Of a DNA stretch of 36,352 nucleotides, positions 1-8,482 are shown piece after piece (position 1 is the first letter of the stretch; every line of letters begins with the position of its first letter). Below the pieces are notes generated by a model. The model was not told where the DNA came from. It saw only the letters and a program-made list of their open reading frames with translations, and did no database searches. A program made the translations under genes and the position numbers. The stretch spans positions 1-36,352 of the forward strand of contig SDZD01000062.1 of NCBI GenBank assembly GCA_004172935.1, given 5' to 3'. The stretch is from a bacterium. Its GTDB lineage: Bacteria > Armatimonadota > Abditibacteriia > Abditibacteriales > Abditibacteriaceae.

Positions 1-43
1 CTCGTGGAGTGGTGGTGGGGGGCATCGGGGGATTTGAGGGGTG

Positions 44-844
44 TTAATAAACGGTCAGGCCGCGTTCGCGGAGGAAGCCGACCAAGTTGAGGTTGTTTTG
101 TTTGGACAGGTCTACGGCGAGGCTGGAGGCGGCTGAGATGGCGGCTACGGTGGTGATTTGGGCGCGGAGGGCTTTTTGGATGATCTCGAAGCTGGCTCGG
201 CCTGAGACTAACAGGGTGAGGTGGTCGGCGGAGAAGAGTTGGTTGTTTTGGAGGCAGTAGCCGATGGCTTTGTCGGTGGCGTTGTGGCGTCCGATGTCCT
301 CAAAGCAGGTTAAGAGTTCGCCGTTCTGGTTGAAAATGGCGGCGGCGTGGAGGCCGCCTGTTTGGGAGAAGATGGTTTGCTTTGCGCGCATCTTTTCGGG
401 GAGTTGACGTAAGAGGTCGAGGTTTAATGGCGAAGGAGTAAGGGGAGTGATTTGGGCGCTGAGGGCTTCGACTGAGGCGTGACCGCACAGGCCGCAGCTT
501 GAGTTGGAGATGATGCCGCGCGCCCATTTGTCGCTGGTGGTGGGGACTTCGTCGGCGAGGATGGCGTCGGCGAGGTTGGTGAGGGAGTCGTTGAAGTCGC
601 GGCAGTGGGCGCTGATTTTGACTTCGATAACGTCGTCATAACTACTGATTATGCCTTCGGCGAGGAGTAGGCCGAGGGTGAGGAAGCGGTCGGTTTCGTC
701 GCTTTGCGGGGTGCGCATCGTGGCCGAAAAGGGGCATCCGTTGACGCGGATTTCGAGTGGTTCTTCGACTACTACGGCGTCTTCGACTTCGCGCGCCGTG
801 CCTTCGCGGTGTTGGAGGGCGCGCACTGTCTGGGTGGGGTTCAT
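44..844 (-). CDS. fdhD: Formate dehydrogenase accessory sulfurtransferase FdhD
   Basis: 266 aa, the usual FdhD length. FdhD takes sulfur from a cysteine desulfurase and passes it to the bis-MGD molybdenum cofactor of formate-dehydrogenase-like enzymes in the cytoplasm. The signature CxxC loop is visible as SCGLCGHASVEAL with Cys117 and Cys120, preceded by the N-terminal EEPLEIRVNG strand and followed by TGGLHAAA and the conserved EDIGRHNATDKAIG segment. It begins four bases after the stop of the molybdoenzyme gene upstream (849-3191), so the two form an operon and FdhD most likely matures that enzyme. The ATG at 844 is the natural start. The family assignment is firm. Confidence 0.96.
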   Translation of the reverse strand: MNPTQTVRALQHREGTAREVEDAVVVEEPLEIRVNGCPFSATMRTPQSDETDRFLTLGLLLAEGIISSYDDVIEVKISAHCRDFNDSLTNLADAILADEVPTTSDKWARGIISNSSCGLCGHASVEALSAQITPLTPSPLNLDLLRQLPEKMRAKQTIFSQTGGLHAAAIFNQNGELLTCFEDIGRHNATDKAIGYCLQNNQLFSADHLTLLVSGRASFEIIQKALRAQITTVAAISAASSLAVDLSKQNNLNLVGFLRERGLTVY

Positions 845-848
845 AGCG

Positions 849-3191
849 TTACTGTGAGAGGGTAGCGCGCTCTACGGTGATGATTACCGATTTGCTGGTG
901 GGGGTGTTCGATTTTTCGGCGACGCTGCGGGCGGGAACCAGCACGTTGGCTTCGGGGAAGTAGGTCGCGGCGCAGCCTTTGGGGATGTCGTATTGGACGA
1001 CGATGAAGCGGGGCGCGACGCGCTCTTCGCCCTCGAAATGCGATTTTAAATCGACGACATCGCCCGCTTTGAGGCCGCGCGATTTCATATCGTCGGTGTG
1101 GAGGAAGATGACGCGGCGCTCGTTGTAGACGCCGCGATAGCGGTCGTCGAGGCCGTAGATGGTGGTGTTGTATTGGTCGTGCGAGCGAATCGTCATCATC
1201 AGCAACTGGTCGGGGGCCAGCTTCCATTCGACTATGGGAGCGGTGAAGAAGTTGGCTTTGCCTGTCGCGGTGTTCCAGACGCGCTGTTTGGCGGCGTTGG
1301 GTAAATAGAAGCCGCCGGGAGATTTGGCGCGGGCGTTGAAGTCTTCGAAGCCGGGAACGACTCGCTCGATTTTTTCGCGAGTGGCGTCGTAGTTGTGGGC
1401 CAGTTGTTCCCAGTCCACTTTCGAGGCGCTGCCGAGGACGGCGCGGGCGAGCTGCGCGACTATGGCGGGTTCGCTTTTGAGTTCGGGCGAGGCGGGTTCG
1501 AGTTTGCCGCGCGAGGAGTGGACCACGCCCATCGAGTTTTCGACGGTGACGAACTGGTCGCCGCCGGGTTGGGTGTCGCGCTCGGTGCGGCCAAGGCACG
1601 GCAAGATGAGGCCGCGTTCGCCTGTGACCAAATGGCCGCGATGCAACTTGGTGGAGACGTGGCAGGTGAGGCGGGTGCGCTCAAGCGCTTTGGCGGTGTA
1701 TTTGGTGTCGGGGGTGGCACTGAGGAAGTTGCCGCCCATCGCGAAGAACACTTTGGCTTTGCCCTCGTGCATGGCGTGGATGGCCTCGACGACATCGAAG
1801 CCATCTTCGCGCGGTGAGGTGATGCCGAACTCGCGGTCGAGGGCATCGAGGAAGGCGGCTTTGGGCTTTTCGTAGATGCCCATAGTGCGGTCGCCCTGCA
1901 CGTTGGAGTGGCCGCGCACCGGACAGGCGCCCGCGCCCTCGCGCCCGATGTTGCCGCCGAGAAGCAGTAGGTTGACGACTTGTTGGATGGTGGCGACGGC
2001 GTTTTTATGTTGGGTGAGGCCCATAGCCCAACAGGCGATGATGCGTTTGGAGCGGGCAACGAGACGCCCTACTTCCTCGATTTTGGCGCGTGAGACGCCG
2101 CTGGCGCGCTCGACCAACTCCCAGTCGAGGGAGCGCAAGTCTTCGATGAGGGCGTCGAAGCCGTGGGTGTGCTGCGCGATGAAATCGCGGTCGAAGACGC
2201 CGCCTTCGCTTTCTTCGAGGTCGAGCATGGCGCGCATCATGCCTTTGAGAACCGCGACATCGCCGTTGATTTTGACGGGCAAGAAATAGGAGGAGATTTT
2301 CGTGCCGCCGGTAATGAATTGTTCGGGGTGTTGGGGATGCATGAAGCCGAGCAGTCCGGCTTCGGGCAGGGGATTGAAGGAGACGATTTCGCAGCCGCCC
2401 TGGCGCGCTTCCTGGAGCGCGGTCAACATGCGGGGGTGGTTGGTGCCGGGGTTTTGGCCGAATATGAGGATGCAGTCGGCCTTGTGGAAATCTTCGAGGG
2501 TGACGGTGCCTTTGCCAACGCCGATGGACTCAGTCATGGCGTAGCCGCTCGATTCGTGGCACATATTGGAGCAGTCGGGCAGGTTATTGGTGCCGAACTC
2601 GCGCACGAATAATTGGTACAAAAACGCGGCTTCGTTACTGGTACGGCCCGATGTATAGAATATCGCCTCGTTGGGGCTTTTGAGGGCATTTAGCTCGTCG
2701 GCTAAAATGCCGAACGCTTCCTTCCAGGAAACAGATTTATAGTGGGTGGCGCCTTTTTCGAGCAGCATCGGGTGAGTGAGGCGTCCGGCTTTGCCCAGTT
2801 CCATATCGCTCCATTGGCCTAGCTGCGCGATGGAGTGCTTGGCGAAAAATTCGGGGGTGACGCGGTCGGTGGTGGTTTCTTCGGCGACGGCTTTCGCACC
2901 GTTTTCGCAGTATTCGAAGTGGCTGCGCTTGCCGTCGGGGTCGGGCCACGCACAGCCGGGGCAGTCGAAACCTTCCTTCTGGTTCAGCTGTAAAAGCACT
3001 TGGTTGCCACGCACGAAACCCGACTCGCGGGTGATGAATTCCATCGACTTGGCGACCGCCATGAGGCCCGCCGCGCGTTTGTGGGGGGGGCCAGTTTTTA
3101 GGCCAGTGAACTCTTCGCTGGTGAGTTCGACCGAAGGCTTAAAAATTTTCTCAGAATCTTTCTCGTGGGGGCTTGTTTCGTGGGATTCCAT
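849..3191 (-). CDS. FdhF2/YdeP-type molybdopterin oxidoreductase (formate dehydrogenase alpha-like)
   Basis: 780 aa. The ATG at 3191 (MESHETSPHEKDSEK) is preferred because the upstream in-frame extension to 3242 would cross the palindrome at 3207-3220 and run into the divergent gene. Cysteines at 77, 80 and 95 (CPGCAW, EYCENG) form the reduced N-terminal Fe-S region typical of this subfamily. CSNMCHESSG places Cys211 where formate dehydrogenases carry the Mo-ligating Cys or Sec. GQNPGTNHP and the C-terminal molybdopterin dinucleotide-binding domain (SHDQYNTTIYG, GDVVDLKS) are also present. The family (YdeP, TIGR01701-like) includes acid-resistance proteins and possible formate dehydrogenases, so the substrate is uncertain. 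No beta or gamma subunit is nearby; only fdhD follows, four bases on. Confidence 0.93.
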   Translation of the reverse strand: MESHETSPHEKDSEKIFKPSVELTSEEFTGLKTGPPHKRAAGLMAVAKSMEFITRESGFVRGNQVLLQLNQKEGFDCPGCAWPDPDGKRSHFEYCENGAKAVAEETTTDRVTPEFFAKHSIAQLGQWSDMELGKAGRLTHPMLLEKGATHYKSVSWKEAFGILADELNALKSPNEAIFYTSGRTSNEAAFLYQLFVREFGTNNLPDCSNMCHESSGYAMTESIGVGKGTVTLEDFHKADCILIFGQNPGTNHPRMLTALQEARQGGCEIVSFNPLPEAGLLGFMHPQHPEQFITGGTKISSYFLPVKINGDVAVLKGMMRAMLDLEESEGGVFDRDFIAQHTHGFDALIEDLRSLDWELVERASGVSRAKIEEVGRLVARSKRIIACWAMGLTQHKNAVATIQQVVNLLLLGGNIGREGAGACPVRGHSNVQGDRTMGIYEKPKAAFLDALDREFGITSPREDGFDVVEAIHAMHEGKAKVFFAMGGNFLSATPDTKYTAKALERTRLTCHVSTKLHRGHLVTGERGLILPCLGRTERDTQPGGDQFVTVENSMGVVHSSRGKLEPASPELKSEPAIVAQLARAVLGSASKVDWEQLAHNYDATREKIERVVPGFEDFNARAKSPGGFYLPNAAKQRVWNTATGKANFFTAPIVEWKLAPDQLLMMTIRSHDQYNTTIYGLDDRYRGVYNERRVIFLHTDDMKSRGLKAGDVVDLKSHFEGEERVAPRFIVVQYDIPKGCAATYFPEANVLVPARSVAEKSNTPTSKSVIITVERATLSQ

Positions 3192-3206
3192 ATGCGATAG
3201 TTTACG

Positions 3207-3220
3207 CAGCAATATTGCTG
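3207..3220. promoter_or_regulatory. 14-bp perfect palindrome between divergent genes
   Basis: CAGCAATATTGCTG is a perfect 14-bp inverted repeat lying 16 bases before the ATG of the molybdoenzyme gene (minus strand) and 30 bases before the pseudopilin ATG (plus strand). Its place in a 59-bp divergent intergenic region suggests a dimeric repressor operator. The cognate protein is not identifiable here. Confidence 0.45.
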
Positions 3221-3250
3221 AGATAAATGTCAGCGTTTGCAATCCCCGTC

Positions 3251-4186
3251 ATGACCCCTAATAAACGTAAGGCTTTTACTCTTATTGAGTTGTTGACAGT
3301 CATCGCTTTGATTGCCATTTTGAGTTCGATGCTGATGCCCTCCTTATCGAGGGCACGCGAGAGCGCGCGCCGGACGGTGTGCGTTTCTAACCTGCGCCAA
3401 ATCGGTATGGCTGTGGCGATGTACACCGGAGATTACGATGAAACCTATCCGCTACCAGTCAGCGTTGTGAACTACGAAGACCCCACTCTTCCGGCGCGTT
3501 GCAACCCCGTTCCTGTGCCCGTCAACTGGGGCGACTTGCTGTATCCCTACACCAAGTCGGCGCAGATTTTCCGCTGCCCTTCATCGGGCGATGAAGTGGA
3601 AGCGGTGACGATAGACACATTCATGGTGACTAATAATTGCCCGCCACCTCCAACCCCGACTGGTGGCGGTGGGAAGGGAAACGGTAATGGTGGCGGCGGA
3701 GGGGGCAACCCTGATGCGTGTCCGCCGCCGCAGGTTAAGCCCAAGGTGCAGTTCTACTCGTATGCGTTGAACGCTCTTGATGAAGACGATATGTGGTGGG
3801 AGCATTCGCCGGATTTGCCCAAAGGACGGCATGGTTTCGGCGCTCCGGGAACGACGAAGGGGTGTGCCGTTTCTAAAAAATTATTGGGGCTGAGTGCGCC
3901 TGGGGTAGAAACGCCGGAGCGCTCGATTTATGTGGTCGATGCCCAGCCGTGGAATCGCAACGAAGACGTGAAATCGCCCAGCCTGATTTCTGATGGGCAA
4001 CTGCCGTATGTTGAGTCGAAGGATGGCATCATTAAAACCTCAGCTGGCGAGATTAAGCCCGAACTTTTGCCGGAGCGGGTGGGCAGTCGGCATAGTGGCG
4101 GGTTCGTGGCTTTGTTCGGTGATGGGCATGTGAAGTGGCATAACTCGAATGCCAAGCCGAGCCTGTGGACGGTTGGCGACGATTAA
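3251..4186 (+). CDS. Type II secretion/type IV pilin-like pseudopilin with H-X9-DG C-terminus
   Basis: 311 aa from the ATG at 3251 (MTPNKRKAFTLIELL). An upstream ATG at 3227 would add eight residues and cannot be excluded. The prepilin peptidase site is A|FTLIE followed by the hydrophobic N-terminal helix (LLTVIALIAILSSMLMPSL), so the product should be processed and assembled in or exported across the inner membrane. The C-terminus RHSGGFVALFGDGHVKWH is the H-X9-DG motif of the large pseudopilin families expanded in Planctomycetes and Armatimonadota. A proline/glycine-rich insertion (about residues 129-158) flanked by cysteines is unusual. It stands alone, without pilus assembly genes beside it. 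Confidence 0.9.
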   Translation: MTPNKRKAFTLIELLTVIALIAILSSMLMPSLSRARESARRTVCVSNLRQIGMAVAMYTGDYDETYPLPVSVVNYEDPTLPARCNPVPVPVNWGDLLYPYTKSAQIFRCPSSGDEVEAVTIDTFMVTNNCPPPPTPTGGGGKGNGNGGGGGGNPDACPPPQVKPKVQFYSYALNALDEDDMWWEHSPDLPKGRHGFGAPGTTKGCAVSKKLLGLSAPGVETPERSIYVVDAQPWNRNEDVKSPSLISDGQLPYVESKDGIIKTSAGEIKPELLPERVGSRHSGGFVALFGDGHVKWHNSNAKPSLWTVGDD

Positions 4187-4231
4187 AAAAGAGGGCGGCA
4201 CGGAGCGGGAAACTACGCTAAATTCTGCGCA

Positions 4232-5086
4232 ATGATTTCCACATTAAATCCGGTGACGGCTGGCGGCGGGTTGGGCTTTGCCGAGTTCGCTGAACTGGCA
4301 GCCAAGAATGGTTTTCGCGGTATCGACTTTTCGATTGAGGCGGCGCAAGCGCTCGGTTTGGAAGAGGCGCGCGAAGTGCTGGCGAAGCATAACGTGGCGG
4401 CTTCGGCGTTCGGTATCCCCGTCGAGTGGCGCAAGGACGAGCAGACCTTTCAAACGGAATTGGAAGGTTTGGCTGAGAAGGCGCGTTTTGCGCGCGAGTT
4501 GGGGTGTTCGCGTACTATAACGTGGGTGTTGCCTTCGAATGATGACGTTGTGACTTATCGCGAGACTTCGCTGCGGCGCTGGGCGGAAATCGCCCGTGTG
4601 CTGGGCGATGAGGGGATTGGGTTCGGGCTGGAATTTCTGGGGCCGAAACAGTTCCGTCCCGATGATTCGAAGGTGTGGTTCTATGACGTTCTGGGAGCGC
4701 TCGAAGCGGTGGATGAAGTGAATGCGCGCGCTGGCACCCACAACGTTGGTTTGCTGGTCGATTGCTGGCACTGGTTCGCAGGTGGCGGCACTTTGATGGA
4801 TGTTGCCTCGATTCCGCCCGAACAGGTGACGCATGTTCACATCAATGATGCTCCGCTTGGAGTGGCGCTTGCCGATTTGGTGGATAACGAGCGCGAGTTG
4901 CCCGGTACAACCGGAGTGATTGACCTGACGGGGTTTTTGGAAACCTTGAACCGAATCGGATATGAGGGGCCAATCGCCGTTGAGACATTCTGGAAGCGCC
5001 CGCAAGAGGCTGGTTCGGAAGTCGCGGCGCAGGAAGCGGCAGCGGCTGTGAAAAAATCCTTTGAAGCGGCTGGACTTGAGTTTTAA
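4232..5086 (+). CDS. Sugar phosphate isomerase/epimerase (xylose isomerase-like TIM barrel)
   Basis: 284 aa, full length for the AP-endonuclease-2/xylose-isomerase-like barrel family. The expected four metal ligands sit on successive strands: Glu in GFGLEFLGPKQF, Asp and His in LLVDCWHWFAGG, His in VTHVHINDAP and Glu in AVETFWKRPQ. Such enzymes isomerise or epimerise sugars, inositols or keto-sugars in the cytoplasm; the substrate cannot be read from sequence. It follows the pseudopilin by 45 bases and ends in a strong terminator at 5098. An AP endonuclease function is unlikely, since the protein has the three-ligand sugar-isomerase pattern rather than the nine-ligand Nfo pattern. Confidence 0.88.
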   Translation: MISTLNPVTAGGGLGFAEFAELAAKNGFRGIDFSIEAAQALGLEEAREVLAKHNVAASAFGIPVEWRKDEQTFQTELEGLAEKARFARELGCSRTITWVLPSNDDVVTYRETSLRRWAEIARVLGDEGIGFGLEFLGPKQFRPDDSKVWFYDVLGALEAVDEVNARAGTHNVGLLVDCWHWFAGGGTLMDVASIPPEQVTHVHINDAPLGVALADLVDNERELPGTTGVIDLTGFLETLNRIGYEGPIAVETFWKRPQEAGSEVAAQEAAAAVKKSFEAAGLEF

Positions 5087-5097
5087 AGAGTGAGGGG

Positions 5098-5129
5098 AAA
5101 GCCGGGTTATGTCACATAGCCCGGCTTTT
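5098..5129 (+). terminator. Intrinsic terminator after the sugar isomerase gene
   Basis: A 14-bp stem (AAAGCCGGGTTATG against CATAGCCCGGCTTT, one G-T pair) with a three-base loop and a short T run. It lies between the convergent genes ending at 5086 and 5158. Because the left arm starts with AAA it may work on both strands. Confidence 0.85.
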
Positions 5130-5157
5130 GTGATGTGAGCAAATCGCTACTCAAAAG

Positions 5158-5694
5158 TTAGCGTCCCTTGGTTTTGAGCCACGGTTTGGCATCCATATAA
5201 GGGATTTTGTAGGACAGTTGCACCCGTCCTTTGCCACTGCTCCATTCGGGCTTGAAATTGGGGCCATCGCCCGCCATTGGCATCTTCGCGTCGAAGCTGA
5301 AAAGCACGCCTTCTTGATTAACCCTGACCACTTTGTAAGTGAGCGAGTAGTGGCGATCTACGATGCGAAATGTGTCGCCCGCTTTGATTTTGCGTTTCGG
5401 CGATTCGGCTAAACCTTGAACTCGCATCGAAATCACTGTGGCGGTCGTCTCGACCTCTGCGATGCCTTCAATGGGTGTGCGCTTCGCATCGCGGACTTTG
5501 TCGATGCGAGTGAAAAACGATTCCAATGTGCCGCGTTGCTGTAACTCCAAACAGCGCTGGCGAAGCGCTAATTCGCGTTTCGTCCACGGCGCTTGTTTGC
5601 CTGGTTGCGCGCTGACCCGATTCCATAAAAGCAATGTCGCAGTCGAAACTAGTAGGAGAGAGGCAACCGTCAAAAGGGGAGTCAAGAGACGCAT
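5158..5694 (-). CDS. Exported or membrane-anchored hypothetical protein
   Basis: 178 aa. I do not recognise the family. The N-terminus MRLLTPLLTVASLLLVSTAT followed by LLLWNRVSAQPG is a signal peptide or membrane anchor. The remainder is soluble: a basic helical stretch (WTKRELALRQRCLELQQRG) and then a beta-rich region with VSMRV-, FRIVDRHYSLTYKV- and VQLSYKIP-like strands, suggesting a small periplasmic beta domain. It is convergent with the sugar isomerase and lies 83 bases downstream of the WD40 gene on the same strand, so it may be co-transcribed with it. Low similarity to anything recognised; coding status rests on length, signal peptide and codon bias. Confidence 0.7.
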   Translation of the reverse strand: MRLLTPLLTVASLLLVSTATLLLWNRVSAQPGKQAPWTKRELALRQRCLELQQRGTLESFFTRIDKVRDAKRTPIEGIAEVETTATVISMRVQGLAESPKRKIKAGDTFRIVDRHYSLTYKVVRVNQEGVLFSFDAKMPMAGDGPNFKPEWSSGKGRVQLSYKIPYMDAKPWLKTKGR

Positions 5695-5777
5695 CGCCCA
5701 TTCGACTGGGGCACAGCGGTAAATGTTCCCCGTTTGATAGTTTGGGGAGTCCAGGCGCAGTCATTGAAATCGAGGGA

Positions 5778-6755
5778 TTAATGCGTCCGCCAGCGGAGGA
5801 GTTGGTTTTGGTTTATTGAGTAGAGATAGTTACCATCGGGAGAGGGAATGAATGAGCCGGAGGTTGGGCCGGGAATACGTCCGGTAATTTCTCCCGTTAG
5901 GACATCATGCATTTCCAAACCGTTTTTCCCCGAACACAAGACGAAGCGGCCATCATGTGAGAATTGCCCTGTACCGCACTCATTTGTCTGCCACATATGC
6001 TGCAGGGTCGCCGCGTTTTTGATGATTTGAGGTTGAAGCCGCTCGAAGTTCAATCTGCCATCGAATGAAAGTTCACCGTAACTGCCACCATGTTCGCGCA
6101 TTCCCAACACCTTACCAGTTTGCACGTCGTGCAAAGTGCTAAAGTGCCCGTTCCAAAGCCCAATGCGCGAGCCATCGGGCGAGAATGCGGCAGCCATAAC
6201 CGTTTTTCTGTCGCCGCCCAATCCACGCCAGGCTGTTTTACGAAGCAGCGTGCCTGATTTTACATCAAAGCGACGCAAAAAACGGCTGGATGCTACCCAG
6301 AACTCGCGGTTGTCGGGCGAAAAAATGATTGCCTGAGGCCAATCGGATCGAGCGATGTAAGCCCCTTTAATAGCTGGTTCTTGTAGCAAGCGCAGTTTCT
6401 GCCCGCTTGCGCTTTCACTTAAATTTCCCCACACACCAGCGTAAAACCGGCCTTTTGGCTCCCATTCTACCAGGGCCAAATGCTTTCCATCGCGCGAAAA
6501 CGCGAATTGCCTATCTCCCAATGCGCGCACCCGCCGCCGCGCCACTAAATCCCATACCACGGAGGTATTGTCTTTTTCTGTGATCACAAGCCAGCGACCA
6601 TCGGGCGAAATTGCTTTGGTTGATGCGGCTCCTACTAACCCAATCACCTGGGGCCGCCATGCCGCCGCTTGTCGCGCGGCATGGAACAAACCAAACACAG
6701 GCAACACAGGCAACATAACCAACAGCCACCACTTGTGTCTTCTCATTGTGGACAT
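5778..6755 (-). CDS. Membrane-anchored WD40-like beta-propeller protein
   Basis: 325 aa. A short basic head and one hydrophobic segment (KWWLLVMLPVLPVFGLF) anchor or export the protein. The rest carries about six degenerate propeller blades, each beginning with a SPDG- or SRDG-type turn: ISPDGRWLVI, FSRDGKHLAL, FSPDNREFWV, FSPDGSRIGLW, FSHDGRFVLC and PSPDGNYLYS, several ending in VWD- or FDV-like strands. Such propellers are protein interaction platforms; the partner is unknown. The start lies 12 bases after the MFS transporter stop, so the two are probably one transcript. A second protein of this type is encoded at 31912-33006. Confidence 0.82.
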   Translation of the reverse strand: MSTMRRHKWWLLVMLPVLPVFGLFHAARQAAAWRPQVIGLVGAASTKAISPDGRWLVITEKDNTSVVWDLVARRRVRALGDRQFAFSRDGKHLALVEWEPKGRFYAGVWGNLSESASGQKLRLLQEPAIKGAYIARSDWPQAIIFSPDNREFWVASSRFLRRFDVKSGTLLRKTAWRGLGGDRKTVMAAAFSPDGSRIGLWNGHFSTLHDVQTGKVLGMREHGGSYGELSFDGRLNFERLQPQIIKNAATLQHMWQTNECGTGQFSHDGRFVLCSGKNGLEMHDVLTGEITGRIPGPTSGSFIPSPDGNYLYSINQNQLLRWRTH

Positions 6756-6767
6756 AACAGGTTCGAG

Positions 6768-8162
6768 TCAAATCACGCTGCGGTCTACCAGTCGGGCTTC
6801 GTCGGGGATGTCGTGGTCGTGGGGTGGCTCTTTGACGAATAGTAGAGTGCCAATCAGGCACACCACAAAGACGCCGAGGGCTATCCAGAACCACATCGAA
6901 AGCGGCACGGTATCGACGGCTTTTTTGACGAACTCATCGTGGTGCAGCTTGGCGCGCACCTTCGCGACCGTGGTGAGAAAGTGGCCCGCCGAAGCGACGG
7001 CGACATAGGCCGCGACCACGCCCATGCCCTGCGCGGTTTGCATCAGCGAAAGCGCCTGAGCCTGTTTGGAGTCGGGCACTTGCAAACTGGTCAGGCCCAA
7101 CCATGCCGGGGTGCCGAGGATGTACGACACGATCATCGCCACCATGCCGATGCCGAAAATGTACAGCGACGGTTGGTTAAAACCGGTTGAGGGCGCGAAC
7201 AGGCTCGAACCCGCGATACCTATCATGCCAAACACCGCGAGGGCGTAGGAAATCCATACGCTTTTAGCTTGCCCCAGTGTGTCGGGGAGGCGCCCCAGCG
7301 GGATGGCAATCGCCAGCACGAGTAGGGCCGGACCGGGGAGTAGGCGCGGCAAATCGCCCTGTTGGATGCCGAACTGCGAACCCAGATAAAGCGGCAGTGT
7401 GGGAGCCAGAAAGCCGACGCCGACTTGCGATAGCGCGTAGAGTCCCATCATGCGGATTAGCATTGGTTTGCCCTTCAGCAAAGCGCGCTCTTCCGAAATC
7501 GACTCGCCGTGCATCTCGGCTTGTGTGGTGTGCGGGATGGTGCGAAGCGCCAGCACGAGGCCAATGGCCATGATGCCCGCCGTGAAAGGAAACACGTACA
7601 GGTTGGTGCCGAGCAAGTGGCCCACCAGTAGGCCCAGCGGTGGCCCCACGGCCAGTCCCAGCACATAGGCGGCGTTGAAGACGCTCATCGCCGTGGCTTT
7701 GGCTTCGCGCGGCACGGCGCGACTCATGAGGGCGCTCATCGCGGGCCACAGCGCGGCGGCGGCGAAGCCATCGAAGGCGCGCAGCGGAATGAACGGCACC
7801 CACGCATAAATCGTGTTCCGCATTAGCGACCCCAGCAGCGTCATCAGTAGCGGTGTGACGGTGCAAATAGAAAGTGCCAGAATGACGAAGCGACGCGGGC
7901 CGTAGCGGTCGGCCAGCGTGCCCATCGGGTATTTGAACAGAGTTTCTGCGCCAGTGAAAGCCAGGAAAGCGAGAGCGATTTTCGAGGCGATGAACTGGTC
8001 GCTTTGTCCGCGCAATAACTCGTCTTTAAAATAAAATTCGAGAACGAAGAGAAGAGTCGCCCATGTGGTTTCGGCACATGTCGAAACCAGTGCGAGTTGC
8101 AAAAGCGCGGGATATTCAGAGAAAGCGCCAAGCGGCCCGCCGCGACCGAGGAATTTTTTCAT
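6768..8162 (-). CDS. Major facilitator superfamily transporter
   Basis: 464 aa with about twelve hydrophobic segments, the standard MFS size. The loop after the second helix contains GTLADRYGPRRF, the MFS motif A (GxLaDrxGrRr), and a weaker counterpart (GRLPDTLGQAKSV) occurs in the second half, as expected from the internal 6+6 duplication. The protein sits in the inner membrane and exports or imports a small solute; the substrate cannot be inferred. It is the first gene of a minus-strand group with the WD40 protein downstream. The residues around the motifs look intact, so it is probably functional. Confidence 0.92.
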   Translation of the reverse strand: MKKFLGRGGPLGAFSEYPALLQLALVSTCAETTWATLLFVLEFYFKDELLRGQSDQFIASKIALAFLAFTGAETLFKYPMGTLADRYGPRRFVILALSICTVTPLLMTLLGSLMRNTIYAWVPFIPLRAFDGFAAAALWPAMSALMSRAVPREAKATAMSVFNAAYVLGLAVGPPLGLLVGHLLGTNLYVFPFTAGIMAIGLVLALRTIPHTTQAEMHGESISEERALLKGKPMLIRMMGLYALSQVGVGFLAPTLPLYLGSQFGIQQGDLPRLLPGPALLVLAIAIPLGRLPDTLGQAKSVWISYALAVFGMIGIAGSSLFAPSTGFNQPSLYIFGIGMVAMIVSYILGTPAWLGLTSLQVPDSKQAQALSLMQTAQGMGVVAAYVAVASAGHFLTTVAKVRAKLHHDEFVKKAVDTVPLSMWFWIALGVFVVCLIGTLLFVKEPPHDHDIPDEARLVDRSVI

Positions 8163-8314
8163 CTTGAGGGCGAGGGCAGTGTAAGAAGAACGACAAGGTA
8201 TGTTTGGGAACCTTTCAATCGAATGTTAAGCACGCCTCTCTGGGAGTCCTCCGAGCCTTTTTTCGTGCCAACTTACAACGCCTCGGCTGCAAAGTTGCCA
8301 GTGCCTTTCGCTCG
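8163..8314. other. Intergenic region before the SDR relic, no gene seen
   Basis: About 150 bases between the MFS start and the dehydrogenase relic. No convincing coding sequence or RNA gene is visible. Together with the relic and the two hairpins (8315-8522) it makes up the 357-base non-genic stretch before the beta-helix protein. Confidence 0.5.
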
Positions 8315-8452
8315 ATGAGTAAAGTCTGGTTTATTACGGGCACTTCGAAGGGATTTGGACGGGTATGGGCCGAAGCTGCTCTGGAGCGCGGCGATAAGGT
8401 CGTCGCCGAGTGGGATAAATACAACGACCTTAGCATCGAATCGCACGGTTAA
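8315..8452 (+). pseudogene. Short-chain dehydrogenase relic with internal deletion
   Basis: A 45-codon reading frame. Residues 1-31 are a textbook SDR N-terminus: first beta strand, TGTSKGFG (the TGxxxGxG dinucleotide-binding loop), then the helix AEAALERGDKVVA. An intact SDR would run on for about 240 more residues. Instead the sequence passes straight into EWDKYNDLSIESHG and a stop, which resembles the last helix of these same SDRs (W-x-x-[WY]-x-x-[LV]-[SA]...). The simplest reading is an in-frame deletion of the whole middle, leaving both gene ends. A short expressed peptide is possible but unlikely to bind cofactor. Confidence 0.7.
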
Positions 8453-8453
8453 A

Positions 8454-8480
8454 GATGAGGCGGTTTTATACCGCCTCATC
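8454..8480 (+). terminator. Perfect 10-bp hairpin after the SDR relic
   Basis: GATGAGGCGG pairs with CCGCCTCATC around the loop TTTTATA, starting one base after the relic's stop codon. There is no T run after it. It is probably the old terminator of the dehydrogenase gene, or part of a paired-hairpin element with the next feature. Confidence 0.55.
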
Positions 8481-8482
8481 CC

